A stretch of 29,155 bases of DNA from Bacteroidales bacterium UBA4912 (GTDB taxonomy: Bacteria > Bacteroidota > Bacteroidia > Bacteroidales > Dysgonomonadaceae). The stretch spans positions 1-29,155 of the forward strand of contig DHCC01000018.1 of the NCBI GenBank assembly GCA_002398875.1. The letters run 5' to 3'. Shown here in pieces: positions 1 to 6,682 of the stretch. Numbering within the stretch: the stretch's first letter is position 1; every line of letters starts with the position of its first letter. The notes beneath the pieces are model-generated. The model worked only from the letters and a program-made list of their open reading frames with translations. It made no database searches and was not told where the DNA came from. The position numbers were made by a program, and so were the translations under genes.

Positions 1-777
1 CAGAAGTATGCTATTCTTTCTGATATTCTTGGTGATGAGGATCATCTTGGTGATATGGACTTCAAGGTTTGCGGTACACCCGACGGGATAACTGCTACTC
101 AGATGGATATCAAAGTGGATGGTTTATCTTATGAGATTCTTGAGGAGGCTCTTGCTCAGGCAAAAGCCGGTCGCGCTCATATCATGGGCAAGATGATGGA
201 GACTATGTCTGAACCTCGTGCTGATATGAAGCCTCACGCTCCTCGTATCGAGGTGATTGAAATTCCTAAGGATTTCATCGGTGCGGTAATCGGACCGAGC
301 GGAAAGATTATCCAGGGTATTCAGGAGGAGACAGGTGCTACTATAACAATTGAAGAGGTTAACAATAAGGGTCGCGTTGAAGTATCTGCTACCAACAAGG
401 CTTCTATCGATGCTGCAATGAACAAAATCAAGGGTATCGTTGCTGTTCCTGAAGTGGGTGAGGTTTACAAAGCTACTGTAAGATCAGTAATGCCTTACGG
501 TTTGTTCTGTGAATTCCTTCCGGGTAAGGATGGTTTGCTTCATATTTCTGAAATCGACTGGCAAAGATTTGAGTCTATCGAAGATTCAGGCATTAAAGAG
601 GGTGATAAGATTGATGTTAAACTGATTGATATTGACTCCAGATCAGGTAAATTCAAACTTTCACGCAAGGTTCTGCTGCCTCGTCCTGCCAGGGATGACA
701 ATAGTCAGGATAACCAAAACCACGACAGTCAGCGTCACGACGCTCCACGTAGCCGTAATCACAGATCTGACAACTAA
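1..777 (+). CDS. pnp: Polyribonucleotide nucleotidyltransferase (PNPase), C-terminal part
   Basis: This is the 3' part of a gene that begins before the window; the reading frame is open from base 1. PNPase is a phosphorolytic 3'-5' exoribonuclease and a core enzyme of mRNA decay. The visible part holds the end of the second RNase PH domain (the GITATQMDIKVDGL and AGRAHIMGKM segments). It is followed by a KH RNA-binding domain with the GxxG loop (VIGPSGKII) and an S1 domain (from about GEVYKATVRSVMPYGLFCEF to the LLHISEI strand). The protein ends in a short hydrophilic tail rich in Asp, Asn, His and Arg, typical of the disordered ends of this family. A strong terminator lies about 30 bases after the stop. 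The identification is secure; the catalytic first PH domain cannot be checked here. Confidence 0.97.
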   Translation, partial: QKYAILSDILGDEDHLGDMDFKVCGTPDGITATQMDIKVDGLSYEILEEALAQAKAGRAHIMGKMMETMSEPRADMKPHAPRIEVIEIPKDFIGAVIGPSGKIIQGIQEETGATITIEEVNNKGRVEVSATNKASIDAAMNKIKGIVAVPEVGEVYKATVRSVMPYGLFCEFLPGKDGLLHISEIDWQRFESIEDSGIKEGDKIDVKLIDIDSRSGKFKLSRKVLLPRPARDDNSQDNQNHDSQRHDAPRSRNHRSDN

Positions 778-808
778 TTGCAATTAGTTATCTAATTATA
801 ACTTTAAA

Positions 809-837
809 GGCGAATCTCAAAAGGATTCGCTTTTTTT
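809..837 (+). terminator. Rho-independent terminator after pnp
   Basis: A 7-bp stem GCGAATC/GATTCGC (810-816 and 824-830) with a 7-base loop is followed directly by seven T. It sits 33 bases after the pnp stop and separates pnp from the iorA operon. Confidence 0.9.
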
Positions 838-1150
838 GTGTCCTATCATTTTATAGTGAATATCTGGCAGATCATTAACACATGACTTGTACTTCAATTA
901 TACATAATCTGCTATCTCCTCATATACTCTTCATAATTTCTTCATATTCACCTCATATTTTAATGAGGAGGAGTAAGCCTATGTACCTATAATGTCTTAC
1001 CAATATATTTGATTCCCTTATCTGTCATATACAAAAACTATAACTTTTTGAGTATTCATAGCTTTAAAACTTTATTTTTAGTAATTTTGTAACCTTAAGC
1101 CCTGTTTTACTTATAAAACGAATTATTAACACAGGTTTTATCAATAATAA
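838..1150 (+). promoter_or_regulatory. Upstream region of iorA: two candidate -7 boxes and direct repeats
   Basis: There is no gene in this AT-rich stretch. Two exact matches to the Bacteroidetes -7 consensus TAnnTTTG are seen on the + strand: TATATTTG at 1004-1011 and TAATTTTG at 1082-1089. Neither has a convincing TTTG at the -33 position, so an activator might be needed. Upstream, TCATA occurs four times at exact 11-bp spacing (starts 920, 931, 942, 953); this is listed separately. A small hairpin CCTCAT/ATGAGG covers 951-968. The iorA start is preceded by an A/T-rich sequence with no Shine-Dalgarno, as is usual in this phylum. Which box is used cannot be decided from sequence. Confidence 0.45.
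917..963 (+). repeat. Four 11-bp-spaced direct repeats (candidate OmpR/PhoB-type operator)
   Basis: The pentamer TCATA begins at 920, 931, 942 and 953, giving an exact 11-bp period over four units. The three bases before each copy are also alike (CTC, CTC or TTC, ACC). Response regulators of the OmpR/PhoB family bind tandem direct repeats of this spacing, and the E. coli Pho box unit also contains TCATA. The regulator is inferred, not shown. Confidence 0.4.
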
Positions 1151-2746
1151 ATGAAACAACTACTACTGGGTGCTGAAGCAATTGCACAGGCAGCACTGGA
1201 TGGAGGTATTTCAGGTGTATATGCTTACCCGGGTACCCCGTCAACCGAAATAACAGAATTTATTCAGAAATCGCCTCAGGGCAAGGATCAGCTGGTGCGC
1301 TCGTCATGGTCGGCCAACGAAAAGACAGCTTATGAGTCGGCACTTGGAATGTCTTATGCAGGCAAGAGAAGTTTGGTTTGCATGAAGCACGTGGGACTAA
1401 ATGTTGCTGCTGACGGTTTTATGAACTCATCCATCACTGGTGTAAATGGGGGGCTAGTAATTGTTGTTGCTGACGATCCATCTATGCATTCATCGCAAAA
1501 TGAACAGGATAGCAGGGTTTATGGTAAGTTTGCAATGATTCCTGTACTTGAGCCCTCAAACCAGCAGGAGGCGTATGATATGACCCGCTATGGTTTTGAT
1601 CTGTCGGAAAAGTTGCAGTTACCTGTTTTGTTGCGAATCCCTACACGATTGTCGCACTCAAGATCGGTTGTTAACAGAAAAAAGACTCGTGAGCAAAATG
1701 CCTTGAATCCTTCTGCAGAAAAAGGTAAATGGATATTACTCCCTGCGAGTGCCCGTAAGAATTATCAGGGCTTGCTCGAAAAACAGAAAGAAATGGTTTC
1801 TCTTTCAGAAAATTCGATATTTAACAGAGTTGTTGAGGGTATCGGCTCAAGAGCTGTTATTGCTTTTGGGATAGGTTTTAATTATGTAATGGAGGTAATT
1901 GAGGCTTTCAAACTAAATATTCCTGTATTGAAAATCTCGCAGTATCCTATACCTCAAGATACAGTAAGGGAATTTTGTGATAAATATTCAGATATTCTCG
2001 TTGTTGAAGAGGGCTACCCGGTGATTGAGGAGCTGCTGAAAGGTTATTTCGGCAACAGTAAGTTCCGTGGGCGACTCGATGGAGCCTTGCCAAGAACAGG
2101 TGAGCTTTCGCCAAATGTTGTTGCTAAAGCTTTAGAGGTAAACAGTAAAGAGATTCAGAATGTACCTGAAATAGTTGTTGGCAGACCGCCCATGTTGTGC
2201 CAGGGATGCAGTCACCGCGATCTGTTTGATGCTATCAATCTCGTAATGGAGGGTTATTCACAAAAGCAGGTTTTTGGTGATATTGGCTGCTATACTCTTG
2301 GGGCACTGCCACCGTACAGCACTATTAGTACCTGTGTTGACATGGGTGCTTCTATAACTATGGCTAAAGGGGCTGCGGATGCGGGAATGCGACCGGCTGT
2401 GTGTGTGATAGGCGACTCCACATTTACTCATTCGGGGATGACGGGACTACTGGATGCTGTGAACGACAAATCTCCTATTACTGTTATCATTTCTGATAAT
2501 GACACTACGGCAATGACAGGTGGACAGGATTCCGCCGGAACAGGAAGATTCTTTGATATCTGTAAGGGTTTAGGGGTTGAGGAGGATCATATACGCTTGA
2601 TTGAGCCTTTGAAAAAAAATCTGGATGAGAATGTTGCTATTCTAAAAGAGGAATTTGAATACAACGGTGTTTCTGTAATAATTTCTCAAAGGGAATGTGT
2701 GCAGACATTAAAAAAGAGCAAAAAGCAGTTAACTGAAACCGAATAA
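1151..2746 (+). CDS. iorA: Indolepyruvate:ferredoxin oxidoreductase, alpha subunit (short form)
   Basis: This is the thiamine-diphosphate subunit of an enzyme that interconverts arylpyruvates (indolepyruvate, phenylpyruvate, hydroxyphenylpyruvate) with arylacetyl-CoA, CO2 and reduced ferredoxin. The N-terminal PYR-type domain carries YPGTPSTEIT (about residues 26-35) and the NE pair at 56-57. The C-terminal TPP domain carries the LCQGCSHRD segment (349-357), GDIGCYTLG (376-384) and the metal/diphosphate-binding GDS...SDN motif (421-423 to 448-450). At 531 residues it stops soon after the TPP domain and lacks the C-terminal two-[4Fe-4S] ferredoxin domain of archaeal IorA; I recall this short form as usual in Bacteroidales. 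It is the first gene of an operon, with iorB following after 14 bases. The chosen ATG has an A-rich leader. Pyruvate or 2-oxoacid specificity is less likely, given the paaK neighbour. Confidence 0.93.
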   Translation: MKQLLLGAEAIAQAALDGGISGVYAYPGTPSTEITEFIQKSPQGKDQLVRSSWSANEKTAYESALGMSYAGKRSLVCMKHVGLNVAADGFMNSSITGVNGGLVIVVADDPSMHSSQNEQDSRVYGKFAMIPVLEPSNQQEAYDMTRYGFDLSEKLQLPVLLRIPTRLSHSRSVVNRKKTREQNALNPSAEKGKWILLPASARKNYQGLLEKQKEMVSLSENSIFNRVVEGIGSRAVIAFGIGFNYVMEVIEAFKLNIPVLKISQYPIPQDTVREFCDKYSDILVVEEGYPVIEELLKGYFGNSKFRGRLDGALPRTGELSPNVVAKALEVNSKEIQNVPEIVVGRPPMLCQGCSHRDLFDAINLVMEGYSQKQVFGDIGCYTLGALPPYSTISTCVDMGASITMAKGAADAGMRPAVCVIGDSTFTHSGMTGLLDAVNDKSPITVIISDNDTTAMTGGQDSAGTGRFFDICKGLGVEEDHIRLIEPLKKNLDENVAILKEEFEYNGVSVIISQRECVQTLKKSKKQLTETE

Positions 2747-2760
2747 CATATAAAGAGAAA

Positions 2761-3336
2761 ATGCAAAAGAATATTATTATAGCCGGTGTGGGCGGACAAG
2801 GAATTCTGACTATCGCTTCAATCATTGATTTGGCGGCTATGAACCTGGGTCTCAACCTGAAGCAGGCTGAAGTGCACGGTATGAGTCAGCGTGGTGGTGC
2901 TGTGGAATCGCATTTACGTATATCATCTGATGAAATATACTCTGACCTGATTCCTTTGGGAAAAGCTGATCTGATTCTTTCGATCGAACCAATGGAATCA
3001 CTTCGCTATCTCCCTTTCCTGTCTCCTGAAGGTATGATTGTCACTGCTACCGAGCCTTATGAAAATATTGGCAACTATCCTGACCTTGATGAGTTGCTGA
3101 AAAATATACAGGAGTCTGCAAAGCATCTTTTGGTTGATGCTAAATCAATTGCTAAAGATGCAGGCAGTCCGAAAACATTTAACATTGCAATGCTTGGTGC
3201 TGCATCTGCTTATCTGGGTATAGATGCAGAGGAGCTGGAAAAGGCTATCGGGATGTTCTTCGAAAGAAAAGGTGATAAGATGGTGGAAATGAATCTGAGG
3301 GCTTTCAGGCTCGGAAGAGAAAACTGTGACAACTGA
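2761..3336 (+). CDS. iorB: Indolepyruvate:ferredoxin oxidoreductase, beta subunit
   Basis: This 191-residue protein is the partner of IorA and matches the pyruvate/ketoisovalerate oxidoreductase gamma-type domain. It opens with a glycine-rich nucleotide/CoA-binding-like loop, GVGGQGILT (residues 9-17), and contains the family motif AEVHGMSQRGGAVESH (about 38-53). These are characteristic of IorB rather than of pyruvate oxidoreductase subunits fused to other domains. It has no Fe-S motif of its own, so neither subunit encoded here carries a visible ferredoxin-type cluster. It lies 14 bases after iorA and is followed after one base by the ATG of paaK, so the three genes are almost certainly co-transcribed and translationally coupled. 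Confidence 0.93.
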   Translation: MQKNIIIAGVGGQGILTIASIIDLAAMNLGLNLKQAEVHGMSQRGGAVESHLRISSDEIYSDLIPLGKADLILSIEPMESLRYLPFLSPEGMIVTATEPYENIGNYPDLDELLKNIQESAKHLLVDAKSIAKDAGSPKTFNIAMLGAASAYLGIDAEELEKAIGMFFERKGDKMVEMNLRAFRLGRENCDN

Positions 3337-3337
3337 T

Positions 3338-4636
3338 ATGATCTGGAATCCTGAAATTGAGTGTGCCGAAAGGGAGCAGATGCATGAACTGCAGAGCAAC
3401 AGGCTTACCGGCATGGTGAAGCGAATGTACGATAACGTACCGTTTTACAGAAACAAATTTGATGAGATCGGACTTGAGCCGGGTGATATTAAAACTGTTG
3501 ACCAACTTAAAGATCTTCCTTTCACTAATAAAAATGATCTGAGGGATAATTACCCGTTTGGATTGTTTACTGTGCCTCAAACTGACGTGGTGCGTATTCA
3601 TGCATCGAGCGGAACAACGGGTAAACCTACTGTTGTGGGTTATACTCATGCTGATCTTGATATATGGGCTGAAGTGGTGGCAAGAAGTCTTACCATGGCG
3701 GGTGTTCACAAAGGTGACACTATCCAGATAGCTTATGGATACGGTCCTTTTACTGGAGGTCTCGGACTGCACTACGGTGCTGAGAAGATTGGTGCTACCG
3801 TGATTCCTATTTCAACAGGGAACACCAAGAAACAGCTTCAGTTTATGACTGACTTCAGGGCTACGGTTATTGCTTGCACTCCTTCGTATGCTGCTCACTT
3901 GGGCGAATGTATAGCTAATAACGGCATTTCTGCTGATGATGTGAAGCTGCGGATTGGCGTGTTTGGTGCAGAGCCATGGACTAACGAGTTAAGATGCCAG
4001 ATAGAGAAACTTCTTAAGGTGAAAGCTTTTGATATTTACGGGTTAAGTGAGATAATCGGTCCGGGTGTTTCAATGGAGTGTGGTTGTCAGTGTGGCAATC
4101 ATGTTTTTGAGGATCATTTTATTCCTGAAATTATCGATCCGGAGACGCTTGAGGTACTGCCTGACGGTGAGTTGGGTGAACTTGTATTCACAACTGTAAG
4201 CAAGGTGGCGATGCCTCTTTTAAGATACAGAACAAGAGATCTGACCAGACTGCACAGGGAGAAATGTGAATGTGGACGTACGCTTGTCCGTATGGATAAA
4301 TGTCTGGGCAGGACTGACGATATGCTTATTATCAGGGGTGTGAATGTATTCCCTTCGCAGGTGGAGTCGGTACTTATGGATATGTCAGAGACAACTCCGC
4401 ATTATCAGCTTATTGTACGACGAGAAAATAATCTTGATACACTCGAGATTTTGGTTGAGATAGATCAGAAAAACTGGTCGGACAGTATACGTGAACTCGA
4501 GGGTATAAGAAGACGTATTGAAAATAATATTAAAAGTATGCTTGGCATAGGAGCTAAGATAAGACTAGTGGAGCCTAACACTATTGAACGCTCGGAAGGT
4601 AAAGCTAAGAGAGTGATCGACAACAGGAAGTGTTAG
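3338..4636 (+). CDS. paaK: Phenylacetate-CoA ligase (arylacetate-CoA ligase)
   Basis: This AMP-forming ligase converts phenylacetate or a related arylacetate, ATP and CoA to the aryl-CoA thioester. The length (432 residues) fits the PaaK family. The N-terminus MIWNPEIE is typical, the P-loop-like adenylate motif SSGTTGKP is at about 90-97, and the C-terminal domain has the TDDMLIIRGVNVFPSQVE segment. A cysteine-containing stretch (ECGCQCGNHVFEDH) near the middle is also usual for the family. I chose the ATG one base after the iorB stop. An in-frame GTG at 3326, 11 bases inside iorB, would add only four residues and is less likely. Next to iorAB, the enzyme can supply aryl-CoA for reductive carboxylation to arylpyruvate, or act on the aryl-CoA that IorAB makes. 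The direction cannot be told from sequence. Confidence 0.93.
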   Translation: MIWNPEIECAEREQMHELQSNRLTGMVKRMYDNVPFYRNKFDEIGLEPGDIKTVDQLKDLPFTNKNDLRDNYPFGLFTVPQTDVVRIHASSGTTGKPTVVGYTHADLDIWAEVVARSLTMAGVHKGDTIQIAYGYGPFTGGLGLHYGAEKIGATVIPISTGNTKKQLQFMTDFRATVIACTPSYAAHLGECIANNGISADDVKLRIGVFGAEPWTNELRCQIEKLLKVKAFDIYGLSEIIGPGVSMECGCQCGNHVFEDHFIPEIIDPETLEVLPDGELGELVFTTVSKVAMPLLRYRTRDLTRLHREKCECGRTLVRMDKCLGRTDDMLIIRGVNVFPSQVESVLMDMSETTPHYQLIVRRENNLDTLEILVEIDQKNWSDSIRELEGIRRRIENNIKSMLGIGAKIRLVEPNTIERSEGKAKRVIDNRKC

Positions 4637-4730
4637 GTAAGTCGCCAAATAAGATGTGAATATTAAAAGAAGCGATAAGTCAATACATAAGACGTAAAAA
4701 GTCAATTTACAAATTTATAAATCAACAATT

Positions 4731-5156
4731 ATGCATATTCAACAACTTTCTGTATTTCTGGAGGACAGGTCTGGGCGACTGACAGAGCTTACCCGAATAC
4801 TGGCAGATAATGATGTTAACATAACAGCATTAAGCGTTGCAGAAACAGCCGATTATGGTATTGTGCGTATGGTTGTAGGGCGTCCCCAACTTGCAAAAGA
4901 GGCTCTCGAGAAAGCGGGCTTCTCAATCGGTTTGACGGACGTAGTTTGCGTAAATATGCCTGACAAGCCGGGCTCTCTATATCGCATCCTGGAAATACTT
5001 ACTGATGAGGGCATTAATATTGATTACATGTATGCTTTCTCAAATAACGATGTTGCTCTTGCTGTTATCAGGGCTGCTGATATTAGGCGGGTTACTGAGG
5101 TGCTTGAAGAAAACCGGCTTAAGCTGCTTTCACAGAGTGATATTTATCAGCTGTAG
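4731..5156 (+). CDS. Tandem ACT-domain protein
   Basis: This 141-residue protein consists of two ACT domains and nothing else. The first (about 3-66) begins IQQLSVFLEDRSGRLTELTRIL. The second (about 70-135) contains VNMPDKPGSLYRILEILTDEGINIDY. ACT domains bind small ligands, most often amino acids, at the interface between domains, and the paired RSGRL and KPGSL turns are the usual ligand-contact region. ACT-only proteins of this type are often found beside paaK. It starts 94 bases after paaK with no terminator between them, so it probably belongs to the same transcript. A likely role is sensing an aromatic amino acid and adjusting one of the neighbouring enzymes, but that is inference; there is no catalytic or DNA-binding domain. 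Confidence 0.88.
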   Translation: MHIQQLSVFLEDRSGRLTELTRILADNDVNITALSVAETADYGIVRMVVGRPQLAKEALEKAGFSIGLTDVVCVNMPDKPGSLYRILEILTDEGINIDYMYAFSNNDVALAVIRAADIRRVTEVLEENRLKLLSQSDIYQL

Positions 5157-5408
5157 AACGGATTAATTTTAAATACTTTGGCAAGTTTTTTCTGCGTCTA
5201 TTAGAATTGTAATGTTTTTTAGAAGTCTCAACAAATTCTTTCGGGTACCCATTCTGCGAAATGAGCGTTAAATTTGATTTACTGTTTGAGCAAAGCGAGT
5301 TTAAATCAAATAGCGAATAAGCAGCTAATGGGTGAGATAATTAGTGTAAACAAGAAAAAATATTACAATTATATAGCAGAAAAAACGAAAATATATAAAC
5401 TAATTAAT
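5157..5408 (+). other. 252-base spacer with nested inverted repeats and a 19-codon ORF
   Basis: This spacer holds a nested inverted repeat: outer arms ACCCATT (5247-5253) and AATGGGT (5327-5333), a CTGC/GCAG pair just inside, and inner arms ATTTGATTTA (5272-5281) and TAAATCAAAT (5302-5311). A 19-codon open frame with ATG at 5261 and stop at 5318-5320 runs through it and includes three Phe codons. TAAATTTG at 5269-5276 is an exact match to the -7 consensus, but it lies inside the repeat and no -33 box is seen. The element could be a dispersed repeat, a leader RNA or an operator. Confidence 0.45.
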
Positions 5409-6602
5409 ATGACAAGATTTTCAAGCAGCGTAGCGGAACTGCGCTCATCAGAAATACGCGATTTAATGAGCCTGGCAACAGCGCCTGACATGATCTCTTT
5501 TGCAGGCGGAATGCCCGGCAACGAGCTGTTTCCGTTAAATAAAATAGATGAAATATTAAACTCCCTGAGCGATAAGGAGAAACAGGTTGCGTTACAGTAT
5601 GGACCGACAACGGGGCTCCCTACTCTGCTGGAATCTCTGGCTGACTGGCTTGAGAAGAAGGGTTTGCCTGTTAAATCTAACAAATTGATTATTACCACGG
5701 GATCATTGCAGGCAATAAACATCCTTGCAAAGGCATTTCTTGATCCGGGTGATTCTGTTTTGGTGGAGACTCCCAGTTTTATTGGTGCACTGTCGGCATT
5801 TCGCTCTTATCAGGCTAATCTTATAACCGTTCCGCTTAATGGTGACGGGATGGATATCAATCTATTAAAACAGAGATTAAAAGCTGCATCTTCTAAACCA
5901 AAATTCCTTTATTACTCTCCAAACTTTCACAATCCTGCGGGAATTATCTACTCTGAGAAGGTAAAAAAACAGATGATTGAGGTGCTAAAGAATCAGGAAA
6001 TACCTGTTATTGAGGATGATGTGTATAGTGACCTCTATTTTTATGAGAAGGATGTACCAAAGATGCAACTGATTAAGACAATGGATCCTGAAGGTATTGA
6101 TGTTTGCTATACAGGTTCGTTCTCGAAGATACTGGGACCGGGACTGCGTCTCGGGTGGATGCTTGTTCCTGAATCAATATATCAGAAATGTGAACTGATC
6201 AAGCAGTCGATTGATGCCTGCTCACCCAGCATTTCGCAGGTTGTTGCAGATAAATTTATACGAGAAGGTCATATTGACAATTATATTGCTGAAGTGCGTG
6301 AGGAGTATAAAAAACGGGGATTTGCCATGATTGAGACTCTCGAAGATTGTATGCCGGATAGCGTAACTTTTGAAAAGCCGAGAGGTGGTTTTTATACTTG
6401 GCTGCAGTTGCCTGAAGGTTGTGATGCCACAGCAGTTCTGAAAAAGTGTATAGAAAAAGGTGTGGTTGTAGTTACAGGTAAAACTTTCGACCCTGATGGT
6501 ATCAAGAACGACCATATTCGCGTTTCATTCTGTAATACAGATGTTGAAACAATTAAAAGGGGTGTTCCGGTTATTGCTGATGCGATAAAGGAACTGATTT
6601 GA
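5409..6602 (+). CDS. PLP-dependent class I/II aminotransferase (aromatic / 2-aminoadipate type)
   Basis: This is a fold-type I aminotransferase of 397 residues, close to the LysN/2-aminoadipate and archaeal aromatic aminotransferase group. The family hallmarks are visible: ISFAGGMPGNELFP near the N-terminus, the QYGPTTGLPTLLESL helix, TTGSLQAIN, the NFHNPAG loop (172-178), IEDDVYSDLYF (201-211), and the PLP Schiff-base lysine K240 in GSFSKILGPGLRLGW. Arg in HIRVSFCN near the end would bind the substrate carboxylate. I chose the ATG at 5409, because the protein then starts MTRFSSSVAELRSSEIRDLM as in relatives; a TTG-initiated extension to 5274 is low-complexity and unlike the family. Lying downstream of iorAB-paaK-ACT, it probably interconverts arylpyruvates with Phe, Tyr or Trp using glutamate. 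A branched-chain or 2-aminoadipate substrate cannot be excluded. Confidence 0.88.
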   Translation: MTRFSSSVAELRSSEIRDLMSLATAPDMISFAGGMPGNELFPLNKIDEILNSLSDKEKQVALQYGPTTGLPTLLESLADWLEKKGLPVKSNKLIITTGSLQAINILAKAFLDPGDSVLVETPSFIGALSAFRSYQANLITVPLNGDGMDINLLKQRLKAASSKPKFLYYSPNFHNPAGIIYSEKVKKQMIEVLKNQEIPVIEDDVYSDLYFYEKDVPKMQLIKTMDPEGIDVCYTGSFSKILGPGLRLGWMLVPESIYQKCELIKQSIDACSPSISQVVADKFIREGHIDNYIAEVREEYKKRGFAMIETLEDCMPDSVTFEKPRGGFYTWLQLPEGCDATAVLKKCIEKGVVVVTGKTFDPDGIKNDHIRVSFCNTDVETIKRGVPVIADAIKELI

Positions 6603-6620
6603 CTCCCTGTTTATAAGATT

Positions 6621-6650
6621 AAAAAAAGCCGGCGATTACCGGCTTTTTGT
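6621..6650. terminator. Bidirectional terminator between aminotransferase and oadB
   Basis: Perfect 10-bp arms AAAAAGCCGG/CCGGCTTTTT (6623-6632 and 6639-6648) enclose a 6-base loop. T tracts are present on both strands, so it can end both the + strand aminotransferase transcript and the - strand oad transcript. Confidence 0.92.
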
Positions 6651-6682
6651 GTATGTTTACGCTTTAGTTGCTTTTTTACAAC

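Noticed and set aside
3326..3337. GTG start for PaaK inside iorB
   Set aside because: It adds only four residues, and the ATG one base after the iorB stop gives the typical PaaK beginning.
3305..3772. A 155-codon open frame on the - strand at the iorB/paaK junction
   Set aside because: It is opposite the N-terminal coding part of PaaK, including its conserved motifs, and has no family features.
5274..5408. TTG-initiated N-terminal extension of the aminotransferase
   Set aside because: It runs through the nested inverted repeat, is low-complexity, and makes the protein 45 residues longer than the family; the ATG at 5409 gives a normal N-terminus.
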